Shown: positions 6,706-14,000, counted from the stretch's first letter. The stretch is 15,567 nucleotides of DNA from Frankia sp. (GCA_019689615.1 JADGHD010000045.1:1-15567), one strand, 5' to 3'. Notes: generated by a model from the letters alone, not told the origin. Numbers and translations: made by a program.

Positions 6706-6766
6706 CCCCGCCGGCCCCCGCCGCGCGGCACGGGTGGACGCGCGCCACGCGGTGGGGCCGGCGGGG
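6706..6766. terminator. Large perfect inverted repeat between binding protein and aminotransferase genes
   Basis: CCCCGCCGGCCCC (6706-6718) and GGGGCCGGCGGGG (6754-6766) are perfect 13-bp complements with 35 nt between them. Inside, CCGCG (6721-6725) pairs with CGCGG (6748-6752), lengthening the helix after a small internal loop. It lies 19 bp downstream of the binding-protein stop and about 60 bp before the aminotransferase start on the minus strand. It may be a partial terminator or an RNA-stabilising hairpin that lets the binding protein be made in excess. No T-tract is present. Confidence 0.6.
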
Positions 6767-6785
6767 TGAGAACGCCGGCGTCGGG

Positions 6786-7937
6786 TCAGACGCCGCCCTC
6801 CTCGAGAACGACCTCGATCGGGGTGAAGCCGTCGCCGACGACGTCGACGCCGTCGGCACGCAGGTTCTCCAGCGCCTGCTCGACGTAGTCGTTGGTGAAG
6901 GCCAGGCCCTCCGGGTCGCCGGTGAGCACGGTAGCGCCGTCCGCGTTCTTCGTGCCCTTGGCGATCTCGACGGTCTGGTCCCAGGCCGCCTGGTCGATCA
7001 CGCCGATCCCGTCCGGCGACGGCCAGACCAGCTTGTTGATCTCGTTCATCTGCCAGAGCTGGTGGCTGTTGCCGAGGCGGGAGCCGGAGGCGACCACCAG
7101 GTCCCGGCACTCCTGCGGGTTGTCCCGGCAGTGCACCCAGCCGCGGATGGAGGCCTCGACGAACTTGACCGCGGTCTCGCGGTACGCGGGGTCGCTCTCC
7201 AGGCGCTCCTCGCTCGCCCAGATCGCGTCCTGCAGCATCGCGGTGCCGACGTCGTTCCAGTCGATGACCGTGAAGTCCTCCGGCTGGTACAGCTCGCCGG
7301 TGTCCGGGTTCACCGCCTCCAGCACCTGGGCGTACTCGTTGTAGCTCATCGCCTGGGCGGCGTCGATGTCGCCGGCCAGCAGGGCGTTCATGTCGAACTG
7401 CTGCTGGACGAGCTCGACGTCGCTGGCCGGGTCGAGGCCGGCCTGGGTCATGCCGGCGAACAGCTCGTACTCGTTGCCGAAGCCCCAGTTACCGACCTTC
7501 TTGCCCTTGAGGTCGGCCGGGCCGGTGATCCCCGAGTCGGCGAAGCTCACCTGCAGGGTGCCGGACCGCTGGAAGATCTGGGCGATGTCGGTGATCGCCG
7601 CGCCCTGCTCCCGGGAGGCCAGCGCCTTGGGCACCCAGGCGATGGCGAAGTCGGCCTCGCCCTGGGCGAGCACCGTCTGCGGCACGATGTCGGTGCCGCC
7701 CTCGAGGATCTCCACGTCGAGGCCGGCGTCCTCGTAGTAGCCGAGGTCGCGGGCGGCGATGTAGCCGGCGAACTGGGCCTGGGTGAACCACTGCAGCTGC
7801 AGCTTCACCGGGGTGAGACCCCCCTGCGCGGTGCTGCCGCCGCTGGGCGACGACTCCTCGTCGTCCCCGCCACAAGCCGCGAGCACGAGCGCCGCGGCCA
7901 GCCCGGCGGCGACTCCCCCCGCCAACCGTCTGTTCAT
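6786..7937 (-). CDS. NMT1/THI5-like ABC transporter substrate-binding lipoprotein
   Basis: This 383-residue protein is exported as a lipoprotein: a basic N-terminus (MNRR), a hydrophobic stretch and the lipobox LAAC with Cys22 as the modified residue, followed by an acidic Ser/Gly linker. The mature part begins KLQLQWFTQAQFAGYIAARD, then LGYYEDAGLDVEI, the signature of the NMT1/THI5-like binding proteins that capture pyrimidine-type and related small ring compounds; later VLAQGEADFAIAW and GKKVGNWGFGNEYEL fit the same fold. It should deliver substrate to the permease/ATPase encoded upstream at 8224-11233. The context points to a pyrimidine, dihydropyrimidine or hydantoin, but hydroxymethylpyrimidine or another compound is possible. 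The start has GGAGGGG six bases upstream. A 286-bp gap separates it from the permease gene, so it may have its own promoter. Confidence 0.88.
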   Translation of the reverse strand: MNRRLAGGVAAGLAAALVLAACGGDDEESSPSGGSTAQGGLTPVKLQLQWFTQAQFAGYIAARDLGYYEDAGLDVEILEGGTDIVPQTVLAQGEADFAIAWVPKALASREQGAAITDIAQIFQRSGTLQVSFADSGITGPADLKGKKVGNWGFGNEYELFAGMTQAGLDPASDVELVQQQFDMNALLAGDIDAAQAMSYNEYAQVLEAVNPDTGELYQPEDFTVIDWNDVGTAMLQDAIWASEERLESDPAYRETAVKFVEASIRGWVHCRDNPQECRDLVVASGSRLGNSHQLWQMNEINKLVWPSPDGIGVIDQAAWDQTVEIAKGTKNADGATVLTGDPEGLAFTNDYVEQALENLRADGVDVVGDGFTPIEVVLEEGGV

Positions 7938-8133
7938 GTGCTGCCCCTCCGTAACCCAGGTGCTGCTCGGTGCGCGGGCCGCGTCGCCCGCTCCTCAGGT
8001 CGAAATCCGTCGGGCCGCGCCGCCCGTCGGCGAACCGGATGTCCACGGGCCTCGTCGCCCACGGGGCGGCCCCGGTCCACCGCCCGCCTGCCGCCGGGTT
8101 CCCCACCGCTCGGCGACGCCGATCCGGGGGTGC

Positions 8134-8162
8134 GTATCTGGGCCTGGTCTGTCAGGCCTCAA
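8134..8162 (-). promoter_or_regulatory. Weak promoter-like elements overlapping a palindrome, before the binding-protein gene
   Basis: On the minus strand, TTGAGG (8162-8157) and AGATAC (8139-8134) are 17 nt apart, resembling a -35/-10 pair; the -10 match is poor. The perfect palindrome GGCCTG-N6-CAGGCC (8141-8158) sits in the spacer, where an operator would block RNA polymerase. It would leave a leader of about 190 nt. The rest of the 286-bp gap (7938-8223) shows only the SD; no other gene is seen there. Confidence 0.3.
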
Positions 8163-8223
8163 TAGGTGTGTGGCTCTGGTGGGTCCGCGCGCCGCGTGGT
8201 CGCCGCGCCCTGCCGGGGCGGGC

Positions 8224-9315
8224 CTATCCGTCCGGCGGGGTGTGCGCCGCCGCGCTGGCCGTCGCCGGTGGTGGTGCGGCCGCCGGCGCCGCCGTGGCCG
8301 GGACCGCCGGCGCGACGGCCGGCGTGCCCACCGGCCGGGGGCGCCGCCGCAGCGGCCCGCCGCCGGAGCCGGCCCGTCGCCACGGCGTGGCCAGCCACTC
8401 CAGCAGGCCGGCGACCAGGTACACGACGAGGCCGAGCACGCAGGCGGCGACCACGAACGCCCACGCCCGCGGGTAGGCGGTGTTGGAGGCCGCCGCGGTG
8501 ATCCGCGAGCCGAGCCCGTTCTGCCGGCCGCCGAAGTACTCGGCGACCACCGCGGCGATCACCGCGAGCGACGAGGCCAGCCGGAAGCCGGTGAACACGT
8601 GCGGCAGCGCGCCCGGCAGCTGCACCATCCGGGCGAACGCCCACGGGCCGGCGGCCAGCGAGCGCATCAGCTCCCGCTGCACGGGCTGGACCTCGCGCAG
8701 CCCGCGCACGGTGTTCACGAAGATCGGGAAGAACACGACGATCGCGACCACCAGCCGGCGCGGCACCGACGACGTCGCCGAGAACATCGTGTTGAACAGC
8801 GGCGCCAGCGCGATGATCGGGATCGCGTTCATCGCGGCGGCGACCGGGCCGAGCATGCCGTCGACGATCCGGGACCGGGCGGCCACCACCGCGGCCAGCA
8901 GCCCGGCGAGCACCCCGATCACCAGGCCCACCAGCGCGTTCAGCCCGGTCGCCCAGGCGGCGTCGACGATCAGGTCGAAGCTGGCCCGGAACTGCTCCCA
9001 GATCGCCGACGGCGCCGGCAGCAGGTACGGCCTGACGTCGCGGGCCTGGACGAACACCTCCCACAGCGCGATCGCGGCGACGCCGACGACGACCGGTGCG
9101 ACGACCGTGGCGACCTTCCCCGAGCCGAGGCCGCCGCCGGGACCGCCCCGGCCACCGCGGCGGCGGGCCCGGCCCCCGGCTGGGGTGCCGGCGCCCGCCC
9201 CCGGGGCGGGGCTGGCGACCCCCCCCCCGCGCCCGCCGCGGGCCCCCCCCCGCCCCCCGGGGGGCCGGGCCCGGCCCCCGGCTGGGGTGCCGGCACCGGC
9301 GCCGGTGCCGGTCAT
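8224..9315 (-). CDS. ABC transporter permease (SsuC/TauC/nitrate-type), with long Gly/Arg-rich N-terminus
   Basis: A 363-residue inner-membrane permease of the binding-protein-dependent transport family. Membrane segments are seen at about residues 68-88, 124-146, 154-174, 188-204, 249-262 and 285-308. The cytoplasmic EAA loop that contacts the ATPase is at about 215-248 (ELMRSLAAGPWAFARMVQLP, then GALPHVFTGFRLA). Typical members have about 260 residues; here 65 Gly/Arg/Pro-rich residues precede the first segment and about 45 Pro/Ala-rich residues follow the last. The ATG at 9315 overlaps the ATPase stop (ATGA) and lies in frame with the core. The frame is open further upstream, but that stretch is antisense-frame sequence of the ATPase gene region and not a plausible extension. 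Its coding strand contains runs of 9 and 10 G near residues 22-32. Confidence 0.88.
   Translation of the reverse strand: MTGTGAGAGTPAGGRARPPGGRGGARGGRGGGVASPAPGAGAGTPAGGRARRRGGRGGPGGGLGSGKVATVVAPVVVGVAAIALWEVFVQARDVRPYLLPAPSAIWEQFRASFDLIVDAAWATGLNALVGLVIGVLAGLLAAVVAARSRIVDGMLGPVAAAMNAIPIIALAPLFNTMFSATSSVPRRLVVAIVVFFPIFVNTVRGLREVQPVQRELMRSLAAGPWAFARMVQLPGALPHVFTGFRLASSLAVIAAVVAEYFGGRQNGLGSRITAAASNTAYPRAWAFVVAACVLGLVVYLVAGLLEWLATPWRRAGSGGGPLRRRPRPVGTPAVAPAVPATAAPAAAPPPATASAAAHTPPDG
9164..9294. repeat. 29-bp direct repeat flanking long C-runs in permease N-terminal coding region
   Basis: The same 29 bases occur at 9164-9192 and 9266-9294, 102 bp (34 codons) apart, giving the duplicated peptide AGTPAGGRAR. 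Between them lie a run of 10 C (9219-9228), a run of 9 C (9243-9251) and C6G6 (9253-9264). The region is a likely site for slippage in replication and for sequencing error. Confidence 0.85.
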
Positions 9316-10199
9316 GCCGGCCCCCCGGCCCGCAGTGCCTCGCGCACCGCGGTCACGGCGGCGAAGAACGCCGACTGCTCGCGCACGTCGTCGGCGTCGG
9401 CGAGCCCGCCGGACTCGCCGGGCGCGCCCACCCGGTTCGGCAGGTCGATGTCGACGATCCGGGTGATCCGGCCGGGCCGCGGCGACATCACGGCGACCCG
9501 GTCGGACAGGAACACCGCCTCCGGGATCGAGTGGGTGACCAGGATGACGGTGGTGGCGGTCTCGTGCCGGATCCGGGCGAGCTCGGCCTGCATCCGCTCC
9601 CGGGTCATCTCGTCCAGCGCGCCGAACGGCTCGTCGAGCAGCAGCAGCCGGGGCCGCTCGGCCAGCGCCCTGGCGATCGCCACCCGCTGCTGCATGCCGC
9701 CGGACAGCTGCGCCGGCCAGTGGTCGGCGAAGTCCGCGAGGCCGACCAGGGCGAGCAGATCCCGGGCGCGGGCCCGGCGCTCCTTCTTGCGCACCCCGTG
9801 GACCTGCAGCGGAAGCTCCACGTTGCCGGCGACCGTGCGCCACTCCAGCAGCCCGGCCTGCTGGAACGCGATGCCGTAGTCCTGGCCGCGGCGGGCCTCG
9901 CCGGCCGGCTTGCCGAACACCCGCACCTCGCCGGCCGACGGCTCCAGCAGGTCGGCCACCAGCCGCAGCAGGGTGGACTTGCCGCACCCGGACGGGCCGA
10001 TCAGCGAGACGAACTCCCCCGGCGCGACGGTCAGGTCGATGCCCGAGAGCGCGACCGTCTGGCCGCCGCCGGACACCGGGAAGACCTTGTCCAGGCCGCG
10101 CACCTCGACGGCCGGCACCGGCGCTGCCCCGGCCGCCGGCGCCGCCTCCGCCGCCCCGGCCTGCGGCGCGGGCGCGGTGGCCGGTCCGGTCGACGTCAT
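9312..10199 (-). CDS. ABC transporter ATP-binding protein (SsuB/TauB/nitrate-type)
   Basis: A 295-residue ATPase that powers the transporter from the cytoplasmic face. Residues 1-28 are a Pro/Ala-rich extension. The domain then shows Walker A GPSGCGKST (68-76), the Q-loop in AFQQAGLLEWRTV, the ABC signature LSGGMQQ (165-171), Walker B LLLLDEP (185-191) with the D-loop GALDE, and the switch His in VTHS (His223). All catalytic residues are present. The sequence after the signature and the pairing with NMT1-like binding protein place it with the taurine/nitrate/sulfonate/thiamine-precursor branch. The ATG at 10199 overlaps the stop of the first permease and its TGA overlaps the start of the second, so the two permeases and the ATPase are probably made in coupled amounts. 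A SD-like GGAAGG is 7 nt upstream. Confidence 0.93.
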   Translation of the reverse strand: MTSTGPATAPAPQAGAAEAAPAAGAAPVPAVEVRGLDKVFPVSGGGQTVALSGIDLTVAPGEFVSLIGPSGCGKSTLLRLVADLLEPSAGEVRVFGKPAGEARRGQDYGIAFQQAGLLEWRTVAGNVELPLQVHGVRKKERRARARDLLALVGLADFADHWPAQLSGGMQQRVAIARALAERPRLLLLDEPFGALDEMTRERMQAELARIRHETATTVILVTHSIPEAVFLSDRVAVMSPRPGRITRIVDIDLPNRVGAPGESGGLADADDVREQSAFFAAVTAVREALRAGGPA

Positions 10200-11233
10200 G
10201 TACCCACCTTCCGGATCGGGCGCGCGCGCCCGCCGCCGTGGCGGCGGCGCCAGGTCAGCGCCAGCTCGACCAGCGAGATCAGCCCGGCGAACAGCAGCCC
10301 GGCCACCGCGGCGCCGAGCACCGCGTCGTAGAGGCGGCTCGCGTCGCTGCTGGCGGACTGCGAGTAGTCGATGATGAGGCGGCCGATCCCGCCGCGGGTG
10401 CCCGTGGAGATCTCGGCGACGATCGCGCCGATCACCGCGGACGCCGCGGCCAGCCGCAGCGCGGGCAGCAGGAACGGCACCGAGGCCGGCAGCCGCAGCC
10501 GCAGCAGGGTCTGCCACCAGGAGGCGGCGTAGCTGCGCATGAGCTCCACGGCGTTCGGGCCGGGCGACTGCAGCCCGCGCAGCATGCCGACCGCGACCGG
10601 GAAGAACGCCAGATAGGCGGCGATCATCGACACCGACATCCAGCGCTCCCACTCCAGCGAGCCGAGCTGGAGCTTGCCGCCCCAGCCGGCGACCAGCGGC
10701 GCGAGCGCGACCAGCGGCACGGTCTGGCTGGCGATCACATACGGCAGCAGGCCGCGCTCGACGATGCGCAGCCGGGCCATCGCGACCGCGAGCAGCACCC
10801 CGACGACCACGCCGACCACCAGCCCAGCGAAGGCCACCCGCAGGCTGAACCACATCGCCTTGGCGACGGCGACCCCGACCGTGTCGCTGCCGGCGGTCCG
10901 CACCTCCTTCTCGCCCAGCTGGGCGACGATGTCCCAGGTGTGCGGCATCGCCGTGTCGGTGGCCCGCGGCAGCACCGGCACGCCGAACAGCCGGCCACCG
11001 TCCGTCGGGCCGACCGCCCTGTACAGCTCCCACACGGCGCACAGCAGCACCAGCGCGGCGACGGCCAGCAGCACGCGGCGCAGCCGCTCCCGCCAGGGCG
11101 AGCCGGCCCAGGCCGGCGCCGCGGCCGCGACGTCGTGCCGGGCCGACGCGCCGCCGGTGGCCGCCGACGCCGGACCGCCCGACGCCACGATGTCCGGCCC
11201 GGTGGTGGGGCTGGTCGGGGTCGCCCGGGTCAT
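10196..11233 (-). CDS. ABC transporter permease (first subunit)
   Basis: A 345-residue inner-membrane permease, the likely heterodimer partner of the permease at 8224. After 45 low-complexity residues, a first membrane segment lies at about 52-70 (RVLLAVAALVLLCAVWELY), followed by a periplasmic loop of about 55 residues; further segments are at about 131-153, 163-183, 201-219, 262-275 and 303-325. The EAA loop is at about 230-262 (ELMRSYAASWWQTLLRLRLP, then ASVPFLLPALRLA). The two permeases are clearly different sequences, not a recent duplicate pair. The ATG at 11233 overlaps the oxidoreductase stop (ATGA), which ties transporter and enzyme into one transcript; the longer open frame upstream of 11233 runs through that enzyme's gene and has no support. 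Confidence 0.9.
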   Translation of the reverse strand: MTRATPTSPTTGPDIVASGGPASAATGGASARHDVAAAAPAWAGSPWRERLRRVLLAVAALVLLCAVWELYRAVGPTDGGRLFGVPVLPRATDTAMPHTWDIVAQLGEKEVRTAGSDTVGVAVAKAMWFSLRVAFAGLVVGVVVGVLLAVAMARLRIVERGLLPYVIASQTVPLVALAPLVAGWGGKLQLGSLEWERWMSVSMIAAYLAFFPVAVGMLRGLQSPGPNAVELMRSYAASWWQTLLRLRLPASVPFLLPALRLAAASAVIGAIVAEISTGTRGGIGRLIIDYSQSASSDASRLYDAVLGAAVAGLLFAGLISLVELALTWRRRHGGGRARPIRKVGT

Positions 11234-12279
11234 CGCACCTCGCCGGGCTCGGCCGGGGTCTTCGCCCGGACGTGCTCCGCGATCGCCGGGATGATCTTCT
11301 CGCCGTAGGCCTCCAGCGTGCCCGGCTTGTTGTCGTGCTGCAGGTAGACGGCGAACTGGTCGACGCCGAGCGCGGCCAGCTCGGTGAGCCGGCGAACGTG
11401 CGCCTCGGGCGGCCCGAGCAGGCAGAACCGGTCGACGATCTCGTCGGGGACGAACGTCGTGTGGGTGTTGCCCGCCCGGCCGTGCTCGTTGTAGTCGTAG
11501 CCGGTCCGCCCGGCGATGTAGCTGGTCAGCGCATCCGGGACGGCCGAGCCGTCGCCGCCGTAGCGGGCGACCAGGTCGGCGACGTGGTTGCCGACCATGC
11601 CACCGAACCAGCGGCACTGCTCGCGGGCGTACGCCAGCGAGCCCTCGTCGCAGACGTACGCCGGGGCGGCGACGCAGATCTTCACCTGCGCCGGGTCACG
11701 GCCGGCGGCCACCGCGGCGGAGCGGACCGCGTCGATCGTCCATGCGGCGATGTCCGGGTCGGCGAGCTGCAGGATGAAGCCGTCGCCGACCTCGCCGGTC
11801 AGCGCCAGCGCCTTCGGGCCGTAGGCGGCCACCCAGATGTCGAGCCGGCTGTCCAGGCCCCACGGGAAGCGCAGCCTGGTGCCGTTGACCACGGCCTCGC
11901 GGCCGTTGGCCAGCTCCCGGACGACCTCGATGCACGAGCGCAGGGTCGCCAGCGTCGTGGGCCTGCCGTTGAGCACCCGGACGGCGCTGTCGCCGCGGCC
12001 GATGCCGCAGATCGTCCGGTTGCCGTACATCTCGTTGAGCGTGGCGAACAGCGACGCCGTGACCGTCCAGTCGCGGGTCGCCGGGTTGGTGACCATCGGG
12101 CCGACCTTGACCTTGCGGGTGGCGGCCAGGATCTGGCTGTAGATGACGAACGGCTCCTCCCACAGCAGGTGGGAGTCGAACGTCCAGACATGCGAGAACC
12201 CGTACAGCTCGGCCTGGCGGGCCAGTTCCACCACCCGGGAGGCCGGTGGGTTCGTCTGCAGCACGACGCCGATGTCCAT
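11230..12279 (-). CDS. LLM-class F420-dependent oxidoreductase (TIGR03842-like)
   Basis: This 349-residue protein belongs to the luciferase-like monooxygenase superfamily, whose F420-dependent members form a TIM barrel that binds the deazaflavin. It starts MDIGVVLQTNPPASRVVELA, then GFSHVWTFDSHLLWEEPFVI, KVGPMVTNPATRDWTV (about 58-73) and the cofactor-region signature CGIGRGDSAVRVL (about 91-103). This pattern recalls the TIGR03842 (CPS_4043-like) group, which to my knowledge often sits beside dihydropyrimidinase genes. The reaction is not known. It heads a 4-bp-overlap chain with the ABC transporter, so a role on the imported ring compound is likely: reduction with F420H2, or oxidation. Start 12279 is fixed by AAGGAG about 4-5 nt upstream. 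It is not a close match to the uracil oxygenase RutA as I remember it. Confidence 0.88.
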   Translation of the reverse strand: MDIGVVLQTNPPASRVVELARQAELYGFSHVWTFDSHLLWEEPFVIYSQILAATRKVKVGPMVTNPATRDWTVTASLFATLNEMYGNRTICGIGRGDSAVRVLNGRPTTLATLRSCIEVVRELANGREAVVNGTRLRFPWGLDSRLDIWVAAYGPKALALTGEVGDGFILQLADPDIAAWTIDAVRSAAVAAGRDPAQVKICVAAPAYVCDEGSLAYAREQCRWFGGMVGNHVADLVARYGGDGSAVPDALTSYIAGRTGYDYNEHGRAGNTHTTFVPDEIVDRFCLLGPPEAHVRRLTELAALGVDQFAVYLQHDNKPGTLEAYGEKIIPAIAEHVRAKTPAEPGEVR

Positions 12280-12309
12280 CTGGCTCCTTCCCCCGTCCTC
12301 GCCTTCGTC

Positions 12310-12322
12310 CCGACCGTGTCGG
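12310..12322. promoter_or_regulatory. Short palindrome before the oxidoreductase gene
   Basis: CCGAC-CGT-GTCGG is a perfect 5-bp inverted repeat with a 3-bp spacer, 30 bp upstream of the oxidoreductase start. It could be an operator or a small leader hairpin. Short GC palindromes are frequent here, so confidence is low. Confidence 0.35.
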
Positions 12323-12331
12323 TTCACTGTT

Positions 12332-12395
12332 GCCGGCTGATGTTTCGGAGAGGTCGGCTGAGGTTTTCGGTGAGGTCGGCTGATGTTTCGGTGAG
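12332..12395 (-). promoter_or_regulatory. Three ~21-bp direct repeats, likely operators of the oxidoreductase/transporter operon
   Basis: Copies at 12332-12352, 12353-12374 and 12375-12395 share, on the minus strand, CTCACCGAAACATCAGCC with small changes (CTCTCC in one, AAAACCTC in another). The period of 21-22 bp equals two turns of DNA, so all copies face the same side of the helix, as expected for cooperative binding by a regulator. They are A/T-richer than the surroundings, lie in the 172-bp non-coding gap and start about 52 bp before the oxidoreductase ATG. The identity of the regulator is unknown. Confidence 0.55.
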
Positions 12396-12418
12396 GTTCA
12401 GGGCGGCGCACGAACCTC
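12393..12418 (-). other. Inverted repeat downstream of the semialdehyde dehydrogenase gene
   Basis: GAGGTTC (12393-12399) and GAACCTC (12412-12418) are 7-bp complements with a 12-nt loop, 33 bp past the dehydrogenase stop on the minus strand. A second stem, GCGGGC/GCCCGC (12424-12429, 12442-12447), lies between. Together they might end transcription from the dehydrogenase gene, leaving the downstream operon under its own promoter. Confidence 0.35.
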
Positions 12419-12451
12419 TGGCGGCGGGCCCTGGCCGGCGCGCCCGCGCCG

Positions 12452-13942
12452 CTACCTCGTCCTCGGGAAGCCGAGGTCCACCGAGCTGGTCGCCGGGTCA
12501 GGCCAGCGGGTGGTGACCACCTTGGTCCTGGTGTAGAAGCGGATGCCGTCCGGGCCGTACATGTGCAGATCGCCGAACAGCGACGCCTTCCAGCCGCCGA
12601 AGCTGTAGTAGGCGACCGGCACCGGGATCGGCACGTTGACGCCGACCATGCCGGCGGTCACCTCGAAGGAGAACCGGCGCGCCGCGCCGCCGTCCCGGGT
12701 GAAGATGGCCGCCCCGTTGCCGTACGGGCTCTCCTCGATCAGCCGGACCGCCTCGGCGTAGGTCGGGACCCGCACCACCGCGAGCACCGGGCCGAAGATC
12801 TCGTCGGTGTAGACCCTGCTGGTGGTCGGGACGTCGTCGATCAGGCTGATCCCGAGGAAGAAGCCGGGGCCGGCGGCCACCGGGTCGTCCCGGCCGTCGA
12901 TGACGACCGTCGCCCCGTCCTCCTTCGCCACGTCCAGGTAGCTGGCGACCCGGTCGCGGTGCTCGCGGGTGATCAGCGGACCGACCTCGCTGTCGGGGTC
13001 GGTGCCCGGGCCGACCCGGACCTTGCGCACCCGCTCGGCGATCGCCTCGACGAGCGGGTCGCCGACGTCGCCGACCGCGACCACGACCGAGACCGCCATG
13101 CAGCGCTCGCCGGCCGAGCCGTACGCGGCGGACACGGCGGCGTCGGCGGCCGCCGCGATGTCCGCGTCCGGCAGCACGACCATGTGGTTCTTCGCCCCGC
13201 CCAGGGCCTGCACCCGCTTGCCGGCGACGGTGCCGCGCTCGTAGACGTAGCGGGCGACCGGGGTCGAGCCGACGAAGCTGACCGCGGCGATGTCGGGGTG
13301 CTCCAGCAGCGTGTCCACGGCCAGCTTGTCGCCCTGGACGACGTTGAGCACGCCGGCCGGCAGGCCCGCCTGGGCGAACAGGTCGGCCAGCGCCAGCGAC
13401 GCCGACGGGTCGCGCTCGCTCGGCTTGAGCACGAACGTGTTCCCACAGGCGAGCGCGTTGGCGAGCATCCACAGCGGGACCATCGCCGGGAAGTTGAACG
13501 GGGTGATCCCGGCGACCACGCCCAGCGGCTGGCGGATCTCGTGCACGTCCACGCCGCTCGACGCCTGCTCGGAGAAGCCGCCGCGCAGGTGGTGCGGGGC
13601 GCCGCAGGCGAACTCGACGTTCTCCAGGCCGCGGGCGACCTCGCCGAGCGCGTCGTCGAGGGTCTTGCCGTGCTCGGCGGTCAGCAGCGCGGCGAGCTCC
13701 TTGCGGTTGGCGTCCAGCAGCTCGCGGAAGCGGAACAGCACCTCGGCGCGGCGGCCGAGCCCGGTCGCCCGCCAGGCCGGGAAGGCCGCCCTGGCCGCGG
13801 CGACCGCCGCGTTCACCTCCTCGACGCTGGCCAGCGCCACCCGCGCGGCATGCTCGCCGGTGGCCGGGTTCCACACCGGCCCGAACCGGCCGGACGCGCC
13901 GGCAACCGCCGTCCCATCGATCCAGTGCCCGATCTCCCGCAT
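12452..13942 (-). CDS. mmsA: CoA-acylating methylmalonate/malonate-semialdehyde dehydrogenase
   Basis: A 496-residue aldehyde-dehydrogenase-family enzyme. MmsA converts malonate semialdehyde to acetyl-CoA (or methylmalonate semialdehyde to propionyl-CoA) with NAD and CoA, releasing CO2. It shows IGHWIDG at the N-terminus, the oxyanion Asn in ITPFNFPAMVPLWML (Asn150), the catalytic Cys in SAGERCMAVS (Cys281), and QALGGAKNHMVV, where ordinary aldehyde dehydrogenases have a catalytic Glu; loss of that Glu is characteristic of CoA-acylating members. The C-terminal EIFGPVL and PYGNGAAIFT are also family-typical. In this cluster it would finish the breakdown of the product of the aminotransferase at 5310. 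Start 13942 has AGGAGGG 7 nt upstream; the frame is open further up to 14065, but that stretch holds tandem repeats and no family sequence. A valine- or myo-inositol-pathway role is possible. Confidence 0.92.
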   Translation of the reverse strand: MREIGHWIDGTAVAGASGRFGPVWNPATGEHAARVALASVEEVNAAVAAARAAFPAWRATGLGRRAEVLFRFRELLDANRKELAALLTAEHGKTLDDALGEVARGLENVEFACGAPHHLRGGFSEQASSGVDVHEIRQPLGVVAGITPFNFPAMVPLWMLANALACGNTFVLKPSERDPSASLALADLFAQAGLPAGVLNVVQGDKLAVDTLLEHPDIAAVSFVGSTPVARYVYERGTVAGKRVQALGGAKNHMVVLPDADIAAAADAAVSAAYGSAGERCMAVSVVVAVGDVGDPLVEAIAERVRKVRVGPGTDPDSEVGPLITREHRDRVASYLDVAKEDGATVVIDGRDDPVAAGPGFFLGISLIDDVPTTSRVYTDEIFGPVLAVVRVPTYAEAVRLIEESPYGNGAAIFTRDGGAARRFSFEVTAGMVGVNVPIPVPVAYYSFGGWKASLFGDLHMYGPDGIRFYTRTKVVTTRWPDPATSSVDLGFPRTR

Positions 13943-13960
13943 CGCGCGTCCCTCCTGCCC

Positions 13961-14000
13961 GTACCGCTGCCCGGGTACCGCTGCCCGGGTACCGCTGTCG
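13961..14000. repeat. 14-bp tandem repeat in the leader of mmsA
   Basis: GTACCGCTGCCCGG occurs at 13961-13974 and 13975-13988 and, partly, at 13989-14000. It lies 18-58 bp before the mmsA start, close to the SD. Each junction contains CCCGGGTACC, a short palindrome. It may be a simple expansion, or it may affect translation of mmsA. The rest of the 172-bp gap holds the hairpin listed below. Confidence 0.7.

Noticed and set aside
7938..8133. TPP riboswitch before the NMT1/THI5-like binding-protein gene
   Set aside because: Considered because some NMT1/THI5 proteins carry thiamine precursors. The leader has a GACCTGAGG stretch but lacks the CTGAGA element and the paired conserved core, so the fit is not enough.
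5412..8165. A 917-codon open frame on the plus strand
   Set aside because: It is antisense to the aminotransferase and binding-protein genes, has no family motif and is explained by the scarcity of stop codons in GC-rich DNA. Other long antisense frames (for example 11272-12516, 12563-14323, 7783-9879) are rejected for the same reason.
9316..9987. Upstream extension of the second permease through the ATPase region
   Set aside because: The frame is open but overlaps the ATPase gene, which has all its motifs in another frame, and the ATGA overlap gives a natural start at 9315.
11230..12279. Uracil oxygenase RutA
   Set aside because: It is also a luciferase-fold protein linked to pyrimidines, but the visible motifs match the F420-dependent group better, and no other rut genes are present.
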